DNA from: Pseudomonas syringae KCTC 12500
GTDB lineage: Bacteria; Pseudomonadota; Gammaproteobacteria; Pseudomonadales; Pseudomonadaceae
DNA: 64,000 bases
Assembly: GCF_000507185.2 (NCBI RefSeq)
Contig: NZ_AYTM02000002.1
Location: 5,925,501-5,989,500 of the forward strand
Direction: 5' to 3'
Numbering within the stretch: the stretch's first letter is position 1; every line of letters begins with the position of its first letter. Below are positions 52,433 through 61,839 of this stretch, piece by piece. The notes beneath the pieces were generated by a model. It searched no databases. It saw nothing but the letters and a program-made list of their open reading frames with translations, and was not told where the DNA came from. Both the position numbers and the translations under genes were made by a program.

Positions 52433-54247
52433 ATGCCCCTGCGTACAGACGATAACTGGCGCCACGGCGCCGTTTTGTTGGACCCTGAACACACCCGGTT
52501 TGCCCTCTGGGCACCGGATGCCTCCTTCGTAAATGTCGAACTGCAGGATGGCCAGTCACTGGCCATGCTGCCTCAGTCAGACGGCTGGTTCGTCCTGGAG
52601 GCTCGCTGCAAGGAGGGTACTCGCTACCGCTTCAGGATCGACCACGAGCTGGACGTTCCTGACCCCGCCTCCCGCGCGCAGGTCGATGACGTTCATTCTG
52701 AAAGCCTCGTCGTCGACCCTGACGCTTATTCATGGCAAAACACTGCATGGAACGGGCGTCCCTGGCACGAAGCTGTCATCTATGAACTGCACGTGGGCGC
52801 CATGGGTGGCTACGCTGGCGTGGAAAAGCACCTGCCACGACTTGCCAAACTGGGCGTTACCGCAATCGAACTGATGCCGCTTGCGCAGTTCCCCGGTGAT
52901 CGCAACTGGGGCTATGACGGCGTTCTGCACTACGCTCCGCAGTCTTCTTATGGCACGCCGGAACAGCTCAAGCACCTGATCGACACCGCCCACGGTCTTG
53001 GCCTTATGGTGATTCTGGACGTGGTGTACAACCACTTCGGGCCGGATGGCAACTACCTGGGCAGCTACGCCAAAGAATTTTTCCGTACAGACCTGCACAC
53101 CCCGTGGGGCGATGCGATCGATTTCAGACGCCCGCAGGTGCGCGACTTTTTCGTTGACAACGCCCTGATGTGGCTGCTCGAGTATCGCTTCGACGGACTG
53201 CGTATGGACGCTGTACACGCCATTCGCGACGAGACCTTCCTGCCCGAGTTCGCAGAGCGGGTTCGTGGCCGCATTGAACCAGGCCGCCACGTGTGGCTGA
53301 ACCTTGAGAACGAGTTCAACCAGGCCGGTCTTCTGGAAAAGGGCTTCGATGCTCAATGGGACGACGACGGGCACAACACCCTCCACGTGCTGTTGACCGG
53401 TGAAACCGACGCTTATTATTCAGACTTCGCCAAAGAGCCCACGCAAAAGCTTGCGCGTCTGCTCAGCGAAGGGTTTGTCTACCAAGGCGAACCGACGCGT
53501 CACGGGCATACGCGAGGCGAGCCCAGTGCACACCTGTCGCCGTCGGCTTTTGTGTTGTTTCTGCAGAACCACGATCAGATCGGCAACCGCGCACTCGGTG
53601 AACGCCTGCCGCAGCTCTGCGCGCCTGCGGCATTGAAAGCCGCCACTGTGCTGCTGCTGCTTTCACCGATGATCCCGTTGATGTTCATGGGCGATGAATG
53701 GGCGGCCAGCGAACCGTTTCTGTTCTTCACCAGCCACCACGGCGAGCTGGCCGATGCGGTACGTGAAGGACGTCGCAAGGAGTTCGCTGATTTCGCCGCG
53801 TTCGCCGATCCGGAAAAGCGCGAGCACATTCCTGATCCAAACGACATCAAGACATTCGAAGCGTCACGCCCGGCGTTTTCAGCGGTCGATCTCGATACCG
53901 ACATAGGCCTGGATCATCGCAGCTGGCTGGAGTTCTATACGCAGTTGTTGGCATTGCGCCACCAGGAAATCATGCCGCGCCTGCAGGGCGCACGCTTCCT
54001 GAAGACCGATATTCTCGGTGACAAGGCGGTCAGTGCGCGCTGGACACTGGGTGATGGCAGCGAGCTGCGTATTGACCTCAATCTCAGCGAGCATGCGGTT
54101 GACGCACCGCCACAAGCGGGTGCCCGCGAGATATTCTCCAGCGCAGAGAAATCGTCCGAACTTTCCCCACGCGGCATCCTCAATGCTTACACGGCCATTG
54201 TCAGCCTGAAAGCAAGTGATGTTCTGGAGGAACAGGATGAACAATGA
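52433..54247 (+). CDS. treZ: Malto-oligosyltrehalose trehalohydrolase
   Basis: A 604-residue GH13 enzyme that cuts maltooligosyltrehalose to release free trehalose. An N-terminal beta domain (RFALWAPDASFVNVEL) precedes the catalytic barrel. Conserved segments are VILDVVYNHFGPDGNYL, GLRMDAVHAI (nucleophile Asp), LNLENEFN (acid Glu) and LQNHDQIGN (stabilising Asp). An AAGGA lies 8 bases before the ATG at 52433; the ATG four bases earlier is out of frame. It overlaps malQ by 11 bases and works with treY, encoded two genes later. Confidence 0.95.
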   Translation: MPLRTDDNWRHGAVLLDPEHTRFALWAPDASFVNVELQDGQSLAMLPQSDGWFVLEARCKEGTRYRFRIDHELDVPDPASRAQVDDVHSESLVVDPDAYSWQNTAWNGRPWHEAVIYELHVGAMGGYAGVEKHLPRLAKLGVTAIELMPLAQFPGDRNWGYDGVLHYAPQSSYGTPEQLKHLIDTAHGLGLMVILDVVYNHFGPDGNYLGSYAKEFFRTDLHTPWGDAIDFRRPQVRDFFVDNALMWLLEYRFDGLRMDAVHAIRDETFLPEFAERVRGRIEPGRHVWLNLENEFNQAGLLEKGFDAQWDDDGHNTLHVLLTGETDAYYSDFAKEPTQKLARLLSEGFVYQGEPTRHGHTRGEPSAHLSPSAFVLFLQNHDQIGNRALGERLPQLCAPAALKAATVLLLLSPMIPLMFMGDEWAASEPFLFFTSHHGELADAVREGRRKEFADFAAFADPEKREHIPDPNDIKTFEASRPAFSAVDLDTDIGLDHRSWLEFYTQLLALRHQEIMPRLQGARFLKTDILGDKAVSARWTLGDGSELRIDLNLSEHAVDAPPQAGAREIFSSAEKSSELSPRGILNAYTAIVSLKASDVLEEQDEQ

Positions 54248-56315
54248 GCAATTGGAGAGGCTTGCGACCGAGGCAGGATTGTCGGTGCATTGGGTCGATG
54301 CCAACGCTCGGCCGCAGACCGTCAGCCCGGATGTACTGCGCAAGGTTCTGGAAGCGCTGGGCTATCCTGCTGAAAGCGGCGAGGCTATCGATGCCAGCCT
54401 GCTGCGCTTGCAAAAAGCCAGTCACGGCACCAGCGCCCCGCCACTGCTGACGGTCGATGTGGAAAGCAATCTGGACCTGTCCCAGTGGTTCGCGCCACAA
54501 ACGCCGTTCACGCTACACCTCGAGGACGGCTCTTCACTGGATGCCAGGCTGACCTCGAACGCAGAGCTTCCGGCGCTGGCTCCGCCGGGCTACCAGCAGC
54601 TGGAAATCGCAGGACAGCATCTGACCATCGCGGTCGCGCCGAAAACCTGCTTCAGCATGGCAATGGCCACCGAGACCTCGAAGCCGCACGGCTGGGGCCT
54701 GACCGCCCAGCTTTACAGCTTGCGGCGTGAAGGTGATGGCGGTTTTGGTGACACCGAGGCGCTGGAGAAAGTCTTGCGCTCTGCTGGCGAGCGAGGGGCC
54801 GATGCGCTGGGCATCAGCCCGATCCACGCCATGTTCGCCAACGACCCTCACCGTTACAGTCCTTATTCACCTTCCAGCAGGCTGTTCCTCAACAGCCTGT
54901 ACGCGTCACCGGGTGCGATTCTTGGTGAAAGTGCGTGGCGTCAGGCCATCGAAGACGCGCGTGTCGGCGACGAGATGAAGCGCCTTGAAACACAAACGCT
55001 GATCGACTGGCCAGCCGCGGCCAATGCCAAATGGAAAGCGCTGCACGCGCTTTATGAAGGCTTCAGTTCAGGTGATCATCCGCTGCACGAAGACTTCAAC
55101 AGCTTCCGCCACAGCGGTGGCGAAGCGCTGGAAAATCACTGCCGCTTCGAAGCACTGTGTGCCGAGTCAGAAACGCTGAACATCGGCAGCAATTGGCATG
55201 AATGGCCTGAGCAGTTCAAGGACCCTCGCGGCGACGCCGTCGCAGAATTTGCCAAAAGCCATAGCGAGCAAATCAGCTTTCATGCGTTCGCCCAATGGCT
55301 GATAGCCCGTGGTCTGGAGCGTGCACAGGTTGCAGCACGCAGCAGCGGCATGCGCGTCGGCCTGATCGCCGACCTGGCAGTGGGCGCCGATGGCGCAGGA
55401 AGCCAGGCCTGGAGCCGCCAGGACGAGCTGCTGTCGGCTCTGACCGTCGGCGCTCCCCCAGACATTCTCAACCGTGCCGGCCAGAGCTGGGGGATTTCCG
55501 CGTTTTCGCCGGACGGCCTCAAACGTAATGGCTTTCGCGCGTTCATCGAGATGCTGCGGGCCAACTTCGCCCATGCTGGCGGGTTGCGTATCGACCATGT
55601 CATGGGCTTGCAGCGCCTATGGGTCATCCCGCAAGGGGCGCCTCCCAGCGAAGGCGCGTATCTGAACTTCCCGCTGGACGACATGCTTCGCTTGCTGAGT
55701 CTGGAATCCTGGCGGCACAAGGCGATCGTGCTGGGTGAAGACCTCGGTACGGTGCCTGAAGGCCTGAGCGAAAAACTCAGTGCCAGGGCAATTCTTGGCA
55801 TGCGTGTACTGCTGTTCGAACAGAACAATGGTCAGTTCAAGCCGATTCTCGACTGGTCGGATCAAGCATTGGCGACCACCAGTACCCACGACCTGCCGAC
55901 CCTGGCAGGCTGGCTCAGCGAGCTGGATATCGAGTGGAACGCGCGCCTCGGTCATATTGACGATCAGCACGAATCGCAGTGGCGCGAAGAGCGCACGCGG
56001 GAATATGAAAGCCTGCGGCGTGCCTTGAGTCAGAACATCGACAGTATGCCCTCCGATACTGAAGATCCGGCCCAGATCATCGACGCGAGCATCAGCTACC
56101 TGGGTCATACACGTGCGCCATTGGTATTGCTGCCGATAGAAGACGCGCTGGGTGTCGAAGAACAGGCCAACCTGCCCGGCACCATTGACAGCCACCCCAA
56201 CTGGCGCAGGCGTCTTCCCGGCGATGCGGCCTCTCTGCTAGATAACCCGAATGCTGCTCGACGACTGGAATTGCTTTCCCGATCCCGGCTGCAGGCTACG
56301 GAGCGTGATCAATGA
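54237..56315 (+). CDS. malQ: 4-alpha-glucanotransferase (amylomaltase)
   Basis: A 692-residue GH77 enzyme that moves alpha-1,4-glucan segments between chains. Catalytic segments are RIDHVMGLQRLWVIP (Asp nucleophile), VLGEDLGTVP (Glu) and TSTHDLPTLAGW (Asp). The ATG at 54237 is inside the last codons of treZ and has AGGA upstream. MalQ would supply longer maltodextrins suited to TreY and recycle short ones. It overlaps treY by 4 bases (ATGA). Confidence 0.95.
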   Translation: MNNEQLERLATEAGLSVHWVDANARPQTVSPDVLRKVLEALGYPAESGEAIDASLLRLQKASHGTSAPPLLTVDVESNLDLSQWFAPQTPFTLHLEDGSSLDARLTSNAELPALAPPGYQQLEIAGQHLTIAVAPKTCFSMAMATETSKPHGWGLTAQLYSLRREGDGGFGDTEALEKVLRSAGERGADALGISPIHAMFANDPHRYSPYSPSSRLFLNSLYASPGAILGESAWRQAIEDARVGDEMKRLETQTLIDWPAAANAKWKALHALYEGFSSGDHPLHEDFNSFRHSGGEALENHCRFEALCAESETLNIGSNWHEWPEQFKDPRGDAVAEFAKSHSEQISFHAFAQWLIARGLERAQVAARSSGMRVGLIADLAVGADGAGSQAWSRQDELLSALTVGAPPDILNRAGQSWGISAFSPDGLKRNGFRAFIEMLRANFAHAGGLRIDHVMGLQRLWVIPQGAPPSEGAYLNFPLDDMLRLLSLESWRHKAIVLGEDLGTVPEGLSEKLSARAILGMRVLLFEQNNGQFKPILDWSDQALATTSTHDLPTLAGWLSELDIEWNARLGHIDDQHESQWREERTREYESLRRALSQNIDSMPSDTEDPAQIIDASISYLGHTRAPLVLLPIEDALGVEEQANLPGTIDSHPNWRRRLPGDAASLLDNPNAARRLELLSRSRLQATERDQ

Positions 56316-59095
56316 CCCGTCCATTACAGCCTTTGCGCGCCACCCAGCGCCTGCAATTCCATAAGGATTTCACCCTCGACGACGCCGTGCCACTGGTGCC
56401 CTACTTCGCCAGCCTGGGTATCAGCCACATCTACGCATCGCCGCTGCTCAAAGCCCGTGCCGGCTCGATGCACGGCTATGACGTGGTCGACCCGACGGTC
56501 ATCAATCCGGAACTGGGCGGCGAACCTGCCCTGCTGCGCCTGGTCGAGACCTTGCGCGAGCACGGTATGGGCCTGATTCTCGATATCGTGTCCAACCACA
56601 TGGCGGTCGGCGGCGCCGACAACCCGTGGTGGCTGGACCTGCTGGAATGGGGCCGTCGCAGCCCGTATGCAGAGTTCTTCGACATTCAGTGGAATTCGCC
56701 GGACCCACTGCTGGAAGGCCAACTGTTGCTACCGTTCCTGAGCAGCGATTACGGCACGGTATTGCAGGCCGGCGAAATCCCGCTGCGCTTCGACGCAGAG
56801 CATGGTGCGTTCTACATCGAGCACTATCAGCATCACTTTCCGATCTGCCCACTGACTTACGACTCGCTGTTGCAGGCCGTGGATCACCCCCAACTAAAGG
56901 AAATGGCCCAGCGTTTCACCGCCCTGGCGCAGTTCCCGCAGGCCTATGAGCGTGCACGCCAGGCCAAGGCCGAGTTAGCCGAGCTGGCCAAGGACCCGCA
57001 GGTGCTCAAGGGTGTCGAGCAGATCCTCGCGCATTTCGATTCGAGCAAGCCTCAAGGCTTTCAGCGCCTGCACCAGTTGCTGGAGCGTCAGCACTATCGT
57101 CTGGCCAGTTGGCGCACAGCTGGCGATGACATCAACTGGCGGCGTTTCTTCGACATCAACGAGCTGGGCGGCCTGCGTGTCGAGCGGCCACAGGTGTTCG
57201 AAGCCACCCACGGCAAGATATTCCAGCTGATTGCCGATGGCCTGGTCGACGGGCTGCGTATCGACCACATCGATGGCTTGGCTGATCCGCGCGGCTACGG
57301 TCGCAAGCTGCATCGTCGGGTCAAAAGTCTGCTCAAACTGCGCCCCGAGCACGCGCAGATTGATCATCTGCCGATCTTCGTCGAGAAAATCCTCGGCCCC
57401 GACGAGCCGCTGCGTGAAGACTGGAGCGTTGACGGCACGACCGGTTACGAGTTCATGAATCAGGTGTCACTGCTGCAACACGACCCCAAGGGCGAAGAGC
57501 CTCTGGGTGAGCTGTGGAGCCGCCTGACAGAACGTACCGCTGACTTCGACCAGGAAGTACTGGTGGCCCGTGATTTGGTCCTGCATGGCACGCTGGCGGG
57601 CGATTTCGAGAACGTTGCTCAATCGTTGCTGCAGGTTGCACGCAGCGACCTGATGAGCCGTGACCTGACCCTGGGTGCGATTCGCCGTGCCCTGCTCGCG
57701 CTGATCGTCAATTTTCCGATTTATCGCACGTACATCTCGGTGTGCGGCCGCTCTGCGCAAGACGACAAGTATTTCCAGCAGGCCATGGAAGGCGCGCGTG
57801 CCACTCTGAACGAAGGCGACTGGCCGGTGCTGGATTACCTGGCACGCTGGCTGGGTGGCGAACCGTGGCGAAAACTGCCACGCGGCCCGCTGCGCAAGGC
57901 CTACAAGAATGCCTGTGTACGCTTCCAGCAGCTGACCTCCCCGGTTGCCGCGAAGTCGGTCGAAGACACCTCGTTCTACCGCTCTGCCGTGCTGCTCTCG
58001 CGCAACGATGTGGGTTTCCATCCGCAGCACTTCAGTGCGCCGGTAGAAGACTTCCATCAGGTTTGCCTGCAACGTCTGGAGAAGTTTCCAGACAATTTGC
58101 TGACCACTGCAACGCACGATCACAAGCGTGGCGAAGATACGCGTACACGCCTTGCGGTGCTGAGTGAATGCGCCCCGTGGTACGCCGAACAGGTAGAGCG
58201 CTGGAGACAGCTGGCGATGCCGCTCAAGGGTGACGAGCCGACGATCAGTGCCGGCGACGAGCTGATGCTTTATCAGGCCTTGCTGGGCAGCTGGCCGCTA
58301 AGCCTGGAGGGCGAAGAAGCTCACCAGGAATACGCGAAGCGCATGGTCCAGTGGCAGGAGAAAGCCCTGCGCGAAGCCAAGCTGCAAAGCAGCTGGAGTG
58401 CACCGAATCAGCCCTACGAAACCGCTTGCCGCGAATTTCTGGAGCGTTTGCTGCTGGCACCGGAAGCCCTGGCGTTGCGTCAATCCCTCAGTGCGACAGC
58501 CAACCGTATTGCCACCGCCGGCGCGCTCAACAGTCTGGCGCAAACCTTGCTACGCTTGAGCGTACCCGGTGTTCCCGATTTGTATCAGGGCACCGAGTTC
58601 TGGGATTTCAGCCTGGTGGACCCGGACAACCGCCGCCCGGTTGACTACGCTGCACGGAAACAGGCTCTGGCCGAAGACGCAAGCGTTACCGAGCTGCTGA
58701 CTGACTGGAAGGACGGGCGCATCAAGCAGGCGCTGATCGCGAAGGTCTTGAACCTGCGTGCCGAACATCCGGGACTGTTCAGCGAGGGCAGCTATCAACC
58801 GCTGGAAATAAAGGGCAGCCACGCCGAGCAGGTGATGGCCTTTGCCCGGGAGACGCAAGGAGTGCGCGCTATCATTGTAGTACCACGCACATGCAGTGAA
58901 CTATTGGGTACTGCGCAAACTCCATTGATTAATGCTGCCAATTGGGGCGACACACGGATCATGTTGCCGTTTGCCGACTCCGGTTCTGACTGGAAGGGAC
59001 TCTTTTCTGACGTTGTCGTGACGAGTGATCGGGAAGTACCGCTCAGTGCAGCGCTTGAAAGATTTTCCGTCAATCTGCTTATTCAAACTATGTAA
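56312..59095 (+). CDS. treY: Malto-oligosyltrehalose synthase
   Basis: A 927-residue GH13 enzyme that turns the reducing-end alpha-1,4 bond of a maltodextrin into the alpha,alpha-1,1 bond of trehalose. Early landmarks are LGISHIYASPLLKARAGSMHGYD and LILDIVSNHMAVGG. GLRIDHIDGLADPRGY carries the nucleophile and FVEKILGPDEPLRE the acid Glu. THDHKRGEDTR is the typical third segment. The length is usual for the family. Together with TreZ it makes trehalose from glucan, a known osmotic and desiccation protectant in this group. Confidence 0.96.
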   Translation: MTRPLQPLRATQRLQFHKDFTLDDAVPLVPYFASLGISHIYASPLLKARAGSMHGYDVVDPTVINPELGGEPALLRLVETLREHGMGLILDIVSNHMAVGGADNPWWLDLLEWGRRSPYAEFFDIQWNSPDPLLEGQLLLPFLSSDYGTVLQAGEIPLRFDAEHGAFYIEHYQHHFPICPLTYDSLLQAVDHPQLKEMAQRFTALAQFPQAYERARQAKAELAELAKDPQVLKGVEQILAHFDSSKPQGFQRLHQLLERQHYRLASWRTAGDDINWRRFFDINELGGLRVERPQVFEATHGKIFQLIADGLVDGLRIDHIDGLADPRGYGRKLHRRVKSLLKLRPEHAQIDHLPIFVEKILGPDEPLREDWSVDGTTGYEFMNQVSLLQHDPKGEEPLGELWSRLTERTADFDQEVLVARDLVLHGTLAGDFENVAQSLLQVARSDLMSRDLTLGAIRRALLALIVNFPIYRTYISVCGRSAQDDKYFQQAMEGARATLNEGDWPVLDYLARWLGGEPWRKLPRGPLRKAYKNACVRFQQLTSPVAAKSVEDTSFYRSAVLLSRNDVGFHPQHFSAPVEDFHQVCLQRLEKFPDNLLTTATHDHKRGEDTRTRLAVLSECAPWYAEQVERWRQLAMPLKGDEPTISAGDELMLYQALLGSWPLSLEGEEAHQEYAKRMVQWQEKALREAKLQSSWSAPNQPYETACREFLERLLLAPEALALRQSLSATANRIATAGALNSLAQTLLRLSVPGVPDLYQGTEFWDFSLVDPDNRRPVDYAARKQALAEDASVTELLTDWKDGRIKQALIAKVLNLRAEHPGLFSEGSYQPLEIKGSHAEQVMAFARETQGVRAIIVVPRTCSELLGTAQTPLINAANWGDTRIMLPFADSGSDWKGLFSDVVVTSDREVPLSAALERFSVNLLIQTM

Positions 59096-59112
59096 TAGCT
59101 GGGAGTCTCAAG

Positions 59113-59499
59113 ATGAGTGCCGACGAAAAAAGAATTCGCGACTTTGCTTACCAAATCTGGGAATCGGAGGGTAAACCTTCCGGTCACGACGAGCGTCACT
59201 GGGAAATGGCGCGCAAGCTGGCCGAGGCCGAAGCGCTGGCGCCGAACAAGTCCAGTGTGCGCAAATCGACCAAGCCCAAGCTGCCTGAGGTAGACAGCGC
59301 CAAGGCGCCTGCCAAGGGCGCGGCCAAGCCCGCCGCAAAATCGGCGCCTGCGCCAAAGCCTGCTGGCGAAGCCAAGCCCAAGCCTGCTCCCAAGGCGGCT
59401 GCCAAACCTGCTCCCAAGGCCAAGCCCCCTGCAGCCGCTGCAAGCGACGCGCCTGCCAAACCTGCTCCGAAGAAGCCGCGCAAGCCGTCGAATTCTTGA
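59113..59499 (+). CDS. DUF2934 protein with Ala/Pro/Lys-rich tail
   Basis: A 128-residue protein. Residues 1-40 match the DUF2934 domain: EKRIRDFAYQIWESEGKPSGHDERHWEMA. Residues 48-128 are a low-complexity tail made almost only of Ala, Pro and Lys (KPAPKAAAKPAPKAKPP), similar to histone-H1-like bacterial proteins, and strongly basic. GGGAG lies 7 bases before the ATG. It sits 17 bases after treY, within the trehalose/glycogen block, as DUF2934 genes do in other pseudomonads. The function is unknown; binding to polyanions or to glucan granules is speculative. Confidence 0.88.
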   Translation: MSADEKRIRDFAYQIWESEGKPSGHDERHWEMARKLAEAEALAPNKSSVRKSTKPKLPEVDSAKAPAKGAAKPAAKSAPAPKPAGEAKPKPAPKAAAKPAPKAKPPAAAASDAPAKPAPKKPRKPSNS

Positions 59500-59530
59500 A
59501 ACTCTTCTGGCCGCGCACCGGTCAACTATT

Positions 59531-59625
59531 GCAGGTCTCGCTCTGACCAGAGATGAGGCCTGCTACACCCCCTTAGATTATCGTCAGTATCGAAGCCAGC
59601 GGCTTCGGTAGCGGCCTTGGCCGCT
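59531..59625 (+). promoter_or_regulatory. Hairpin-rich leader of glgX
   Basis: Three inverted repeats precede glgX: a branched GCAGG-TCTC...GAGA...CCTGC (59531-59563), a perfect CGAAGCC-AGC-GGCTTCG (59591-59607) and a perfect AGCGGCC-TT-GGCCGCT (59610-59625). None has a T-tract, so they are not simple terminators. They could slow exonucleases, attenuate read-through, or shape the glgX leader. Confidence 0.55.
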
Positions 59626-59655
59626 CAGAAAATCATTCGACGTCAGGAAGTCACC

Positions 59656-61839
59656 ATGAATACGAAGTCCACTACACCGGCAGAAGATAATTCAGCCCCG
59701 CTAGACAACCCTGGCAGTACCCCGTCTCGCATTCGTGAAGGACTTCCCTTTCCTCTCGGTGCAAGCTGGGATGGCCTGGGCGTCAACTTCGCCCTGTTCT
59801 CGGCAAACGCCACCAAGGTAGAGCTTTGCCTGTTCGACTCCACTGGCGAAATCGAACTGGAACGCATCGAGCTTCCGGAATACACCGACGAGATTTACCA
59901 TGGCTACCTGCCGGACGCTCACCCGGGCCAGATCTACGGCTATCGCGTGTACGGTCCGTACGATCCAAAGAATGGTCATCGTTTCAACCATAACAAGCTG
60001 CTGATCGACCCGTACGCCAAGCAATTGGTCGGCGAACTGAAATGGTCGGAAGCGCTGTTCGGTTACACCATTGGCCATCCTGACGGCGACCTGAGCTTCG
60101 ACGAACGCGACAGCGCCCCTTTCGTACCGAAAAGCAAGGTGATCGACGAGGCCTACACCTGGGGCCGTGATCAGCGCGTCGGTACGCCTTGGGACAAGAC
60201 GATTTTCTACGAAACCCACGTACGCGGCATCACCATGCGTCACCCTGAGGTGGCCGAAGAGCTGCGCGGCACGTTCGCCGGTCTCGGATCAGCGCCGGTC
60301 GTCGAGCACATTCGCAAGCTGGGTGTGACCTCCGTCGAGCTGCTGCCGATTCATGCCTTCGTCAATGACCAGCATTTGCTGCAGAAGGGCATGACCAACT
60401 ATTGGGGCTACAACAGCATCGCGTTCTTCGCCCCGGACCCGCGTTACCTGGCGAGCGGCAAGATTGCCGAATTCAAGGAAATGGTTGCGCACCTGCACCA
60501 CGCCGGTCTCGAGGTCATCCTCGATGTGGTCTACAACCACACCGCCGAAGGTAACGAGCTGGGCCCTACCCTGTCGATGCGCGGTATCGACAACGCTTCG
60601 TACTACCGCCTGATGCCGGACGACAAGCGCTACTACATCAACGACTCGGGCACCGGCAACACCCTCGACCTGAGCCACCCTTGCGTATTGCAAATGGTCA
60701 CCGACTCCCTGCGCTACTGGGCTTCGGAAATGCACGTCGACGGCTTCCGCTTCGACCTGGCGACCATTCTGGGCCGCTACCACGACGGTTTCGACGAGCG
60801 CCACAGCTTCCTGGTCGCCTGTCGTCAGGACCCGGTGCTGCGTCAGGTCAAACTGGTCGCCGAGCCATGGGACTGCGGTCCGGGCGGCTACCAGGTGGGC
60901 GGTTTCCCACCAGGCTGGATGGAATGGAACGACAAGTTCCGCGACACGGTTCGTGCCTTCTGGAAAGGCGACGAAGCTCAACTGGCTGACTTCGCTGCGC
61001 GCATGACCGCGTCCGGCAACATGTTCAACCAGCGCGGCCGTCGTCCGCAGGCGTCCGTGAACTTCATCACCGCGCACGATGGTTTTACGCTGCATGACCT
61101 GGTGTCGTACAACGACAAGCACAACGAAGCCAACGACGAAAACAACCAGGACGGCAGCAACAATAATCTGTCCTGGAACCACGGCGTTGAAGGTCCGACC
61201 GAAGATCCGGAAATCAACAGCCTGCGTCTGCGTCAGATGCGCAACTTGTTCGCCACCCTGCTGCTGGCACAAGGTACGCCGATGATTGTGGCGGGCGATG
61301 AATTCGCGCGTACTCAGCACGGCAACAACAATGCCTACTGCCAGGACAGCGAGATTGGCTGGATCAACTGGGATCTGGACGAAGATGGCGAAGCGCTGCT
61401 CAAGTTCGTCACCCGCGTGATCAAGCTGCGTCAAACCTACCCGATCCTGCGTCGCAGCCGCTTCCTGGTAGGCGACTATAACGAAGAGATCGGCGTCAAG
61501 GACGTCACCTGGCTTGCTCCGGATGGCAACGAGATGAGCGTCGAGCAGTGGCACGATGCCAATGGCCGTTGCCTGGGCATGCTGATGGACGGTCGCGCAC
61601 AGGAAACCGGTATCCGCCGCGCGGGTGCCGACGCCACGCTGCTGCTGGTGGTCAACGCGCATCATGACGGCGTCAACTTCACCCTGCCGGAAGTGCCTGA
61701 AGGTACCCATTACGAGTGCCTGATCGACACCAACCAGGATGATGCACGCAGCAAGGAGCACTTCGCGTTCGGTTCGCAATACACCGTAACGCCGCGTTCG
61801 CTGCTGCTGTTCGAACTGAAGCGTGAAGACCAGCAATGA
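59656..61839 (+). CDS. glgX: Glycogen debranching enzyme
   Basis: A 727-residue GH13 isoamylase-type enzyme that removes alpha-1,6 branches from glycogen trimmed by phosphorylase. An N-terminal CBM48-like domain (LGASWDGLGVNFALFSANATKVEL) is followed by VILDVVYNHTAEGNE, GFRFDLATILGR (nucleophile Asp), KLVAEPWDCGPGGYQVG (acid Glu) and FITAHDGFTLHD (Asp). The ATG at 59656 has AGGAAG 6 bases upstream. The released linear chains would feed MalQ and TreY. It overlaps the acyl-CoA-dehydrogenase-like gene by 4 bases, tying a new gene group to this operon. Confidence 0.95.
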   Translation: MNTKSTTPAEDNSAPLDNPGSTPSRIREGLPFPLGASWDGLGVNFALFSANATKVELCLFDSTGEIELERIELPEYTDEIYHGYLPDAHPGQIYGYRVYGPYDPKNGHRFNHNKLLIDPYAKQLVGELKWSEALFGYTIGHPDGDLSFDERDSAPFVPKSKVIDEAYTWGRDQRVGTPWDKTIFYETHVRGITMRHPEVAEELRGTFAGLGSAPVVEHIRKLGVTSVELLPIHAFVNDQHLLQKGMTNYWGYNSIAFFAPDPRYLASGKIAEFKEMVAHLHHAGLEVILDVVYNHTAEGNELGPTLSMRGIDNASYYRLMPDDKRYYINDSGTGNTLDLSHPCVLQMVTDSLRYWASEMHVDGFRFDLATILGRYHDGFDERHSFLVACRQDPVLRQVKLVAEPWDCGPGGYQVGGFPPGWMEWNDKFRDTVRAFWKGDEAQLADFAARMTASGNMFNQRGRRPQASVNFITAHDGFTLHDLVSYNDKHNEANDENNQDGSNNNLSWNHGVEGPTEDPEINSLRLRQMRNLFATLLLAQGTPMIVAGDEFARTQHGNNNAYCQDSEIGWINWDLDEDGEALLKFVTRVIKLRQTYPILRRSRFLVGDYNEEIGVKDVTWLAPDGNEMSVEQWHDANGRCLGMLMDGRAQETGIRRAGADATLLLVVNAHHDGVNFTLPEVPEGTHYECLIDTNQDDARSKEHFAFGSQYTVTPRSLLLFELKREDQQ

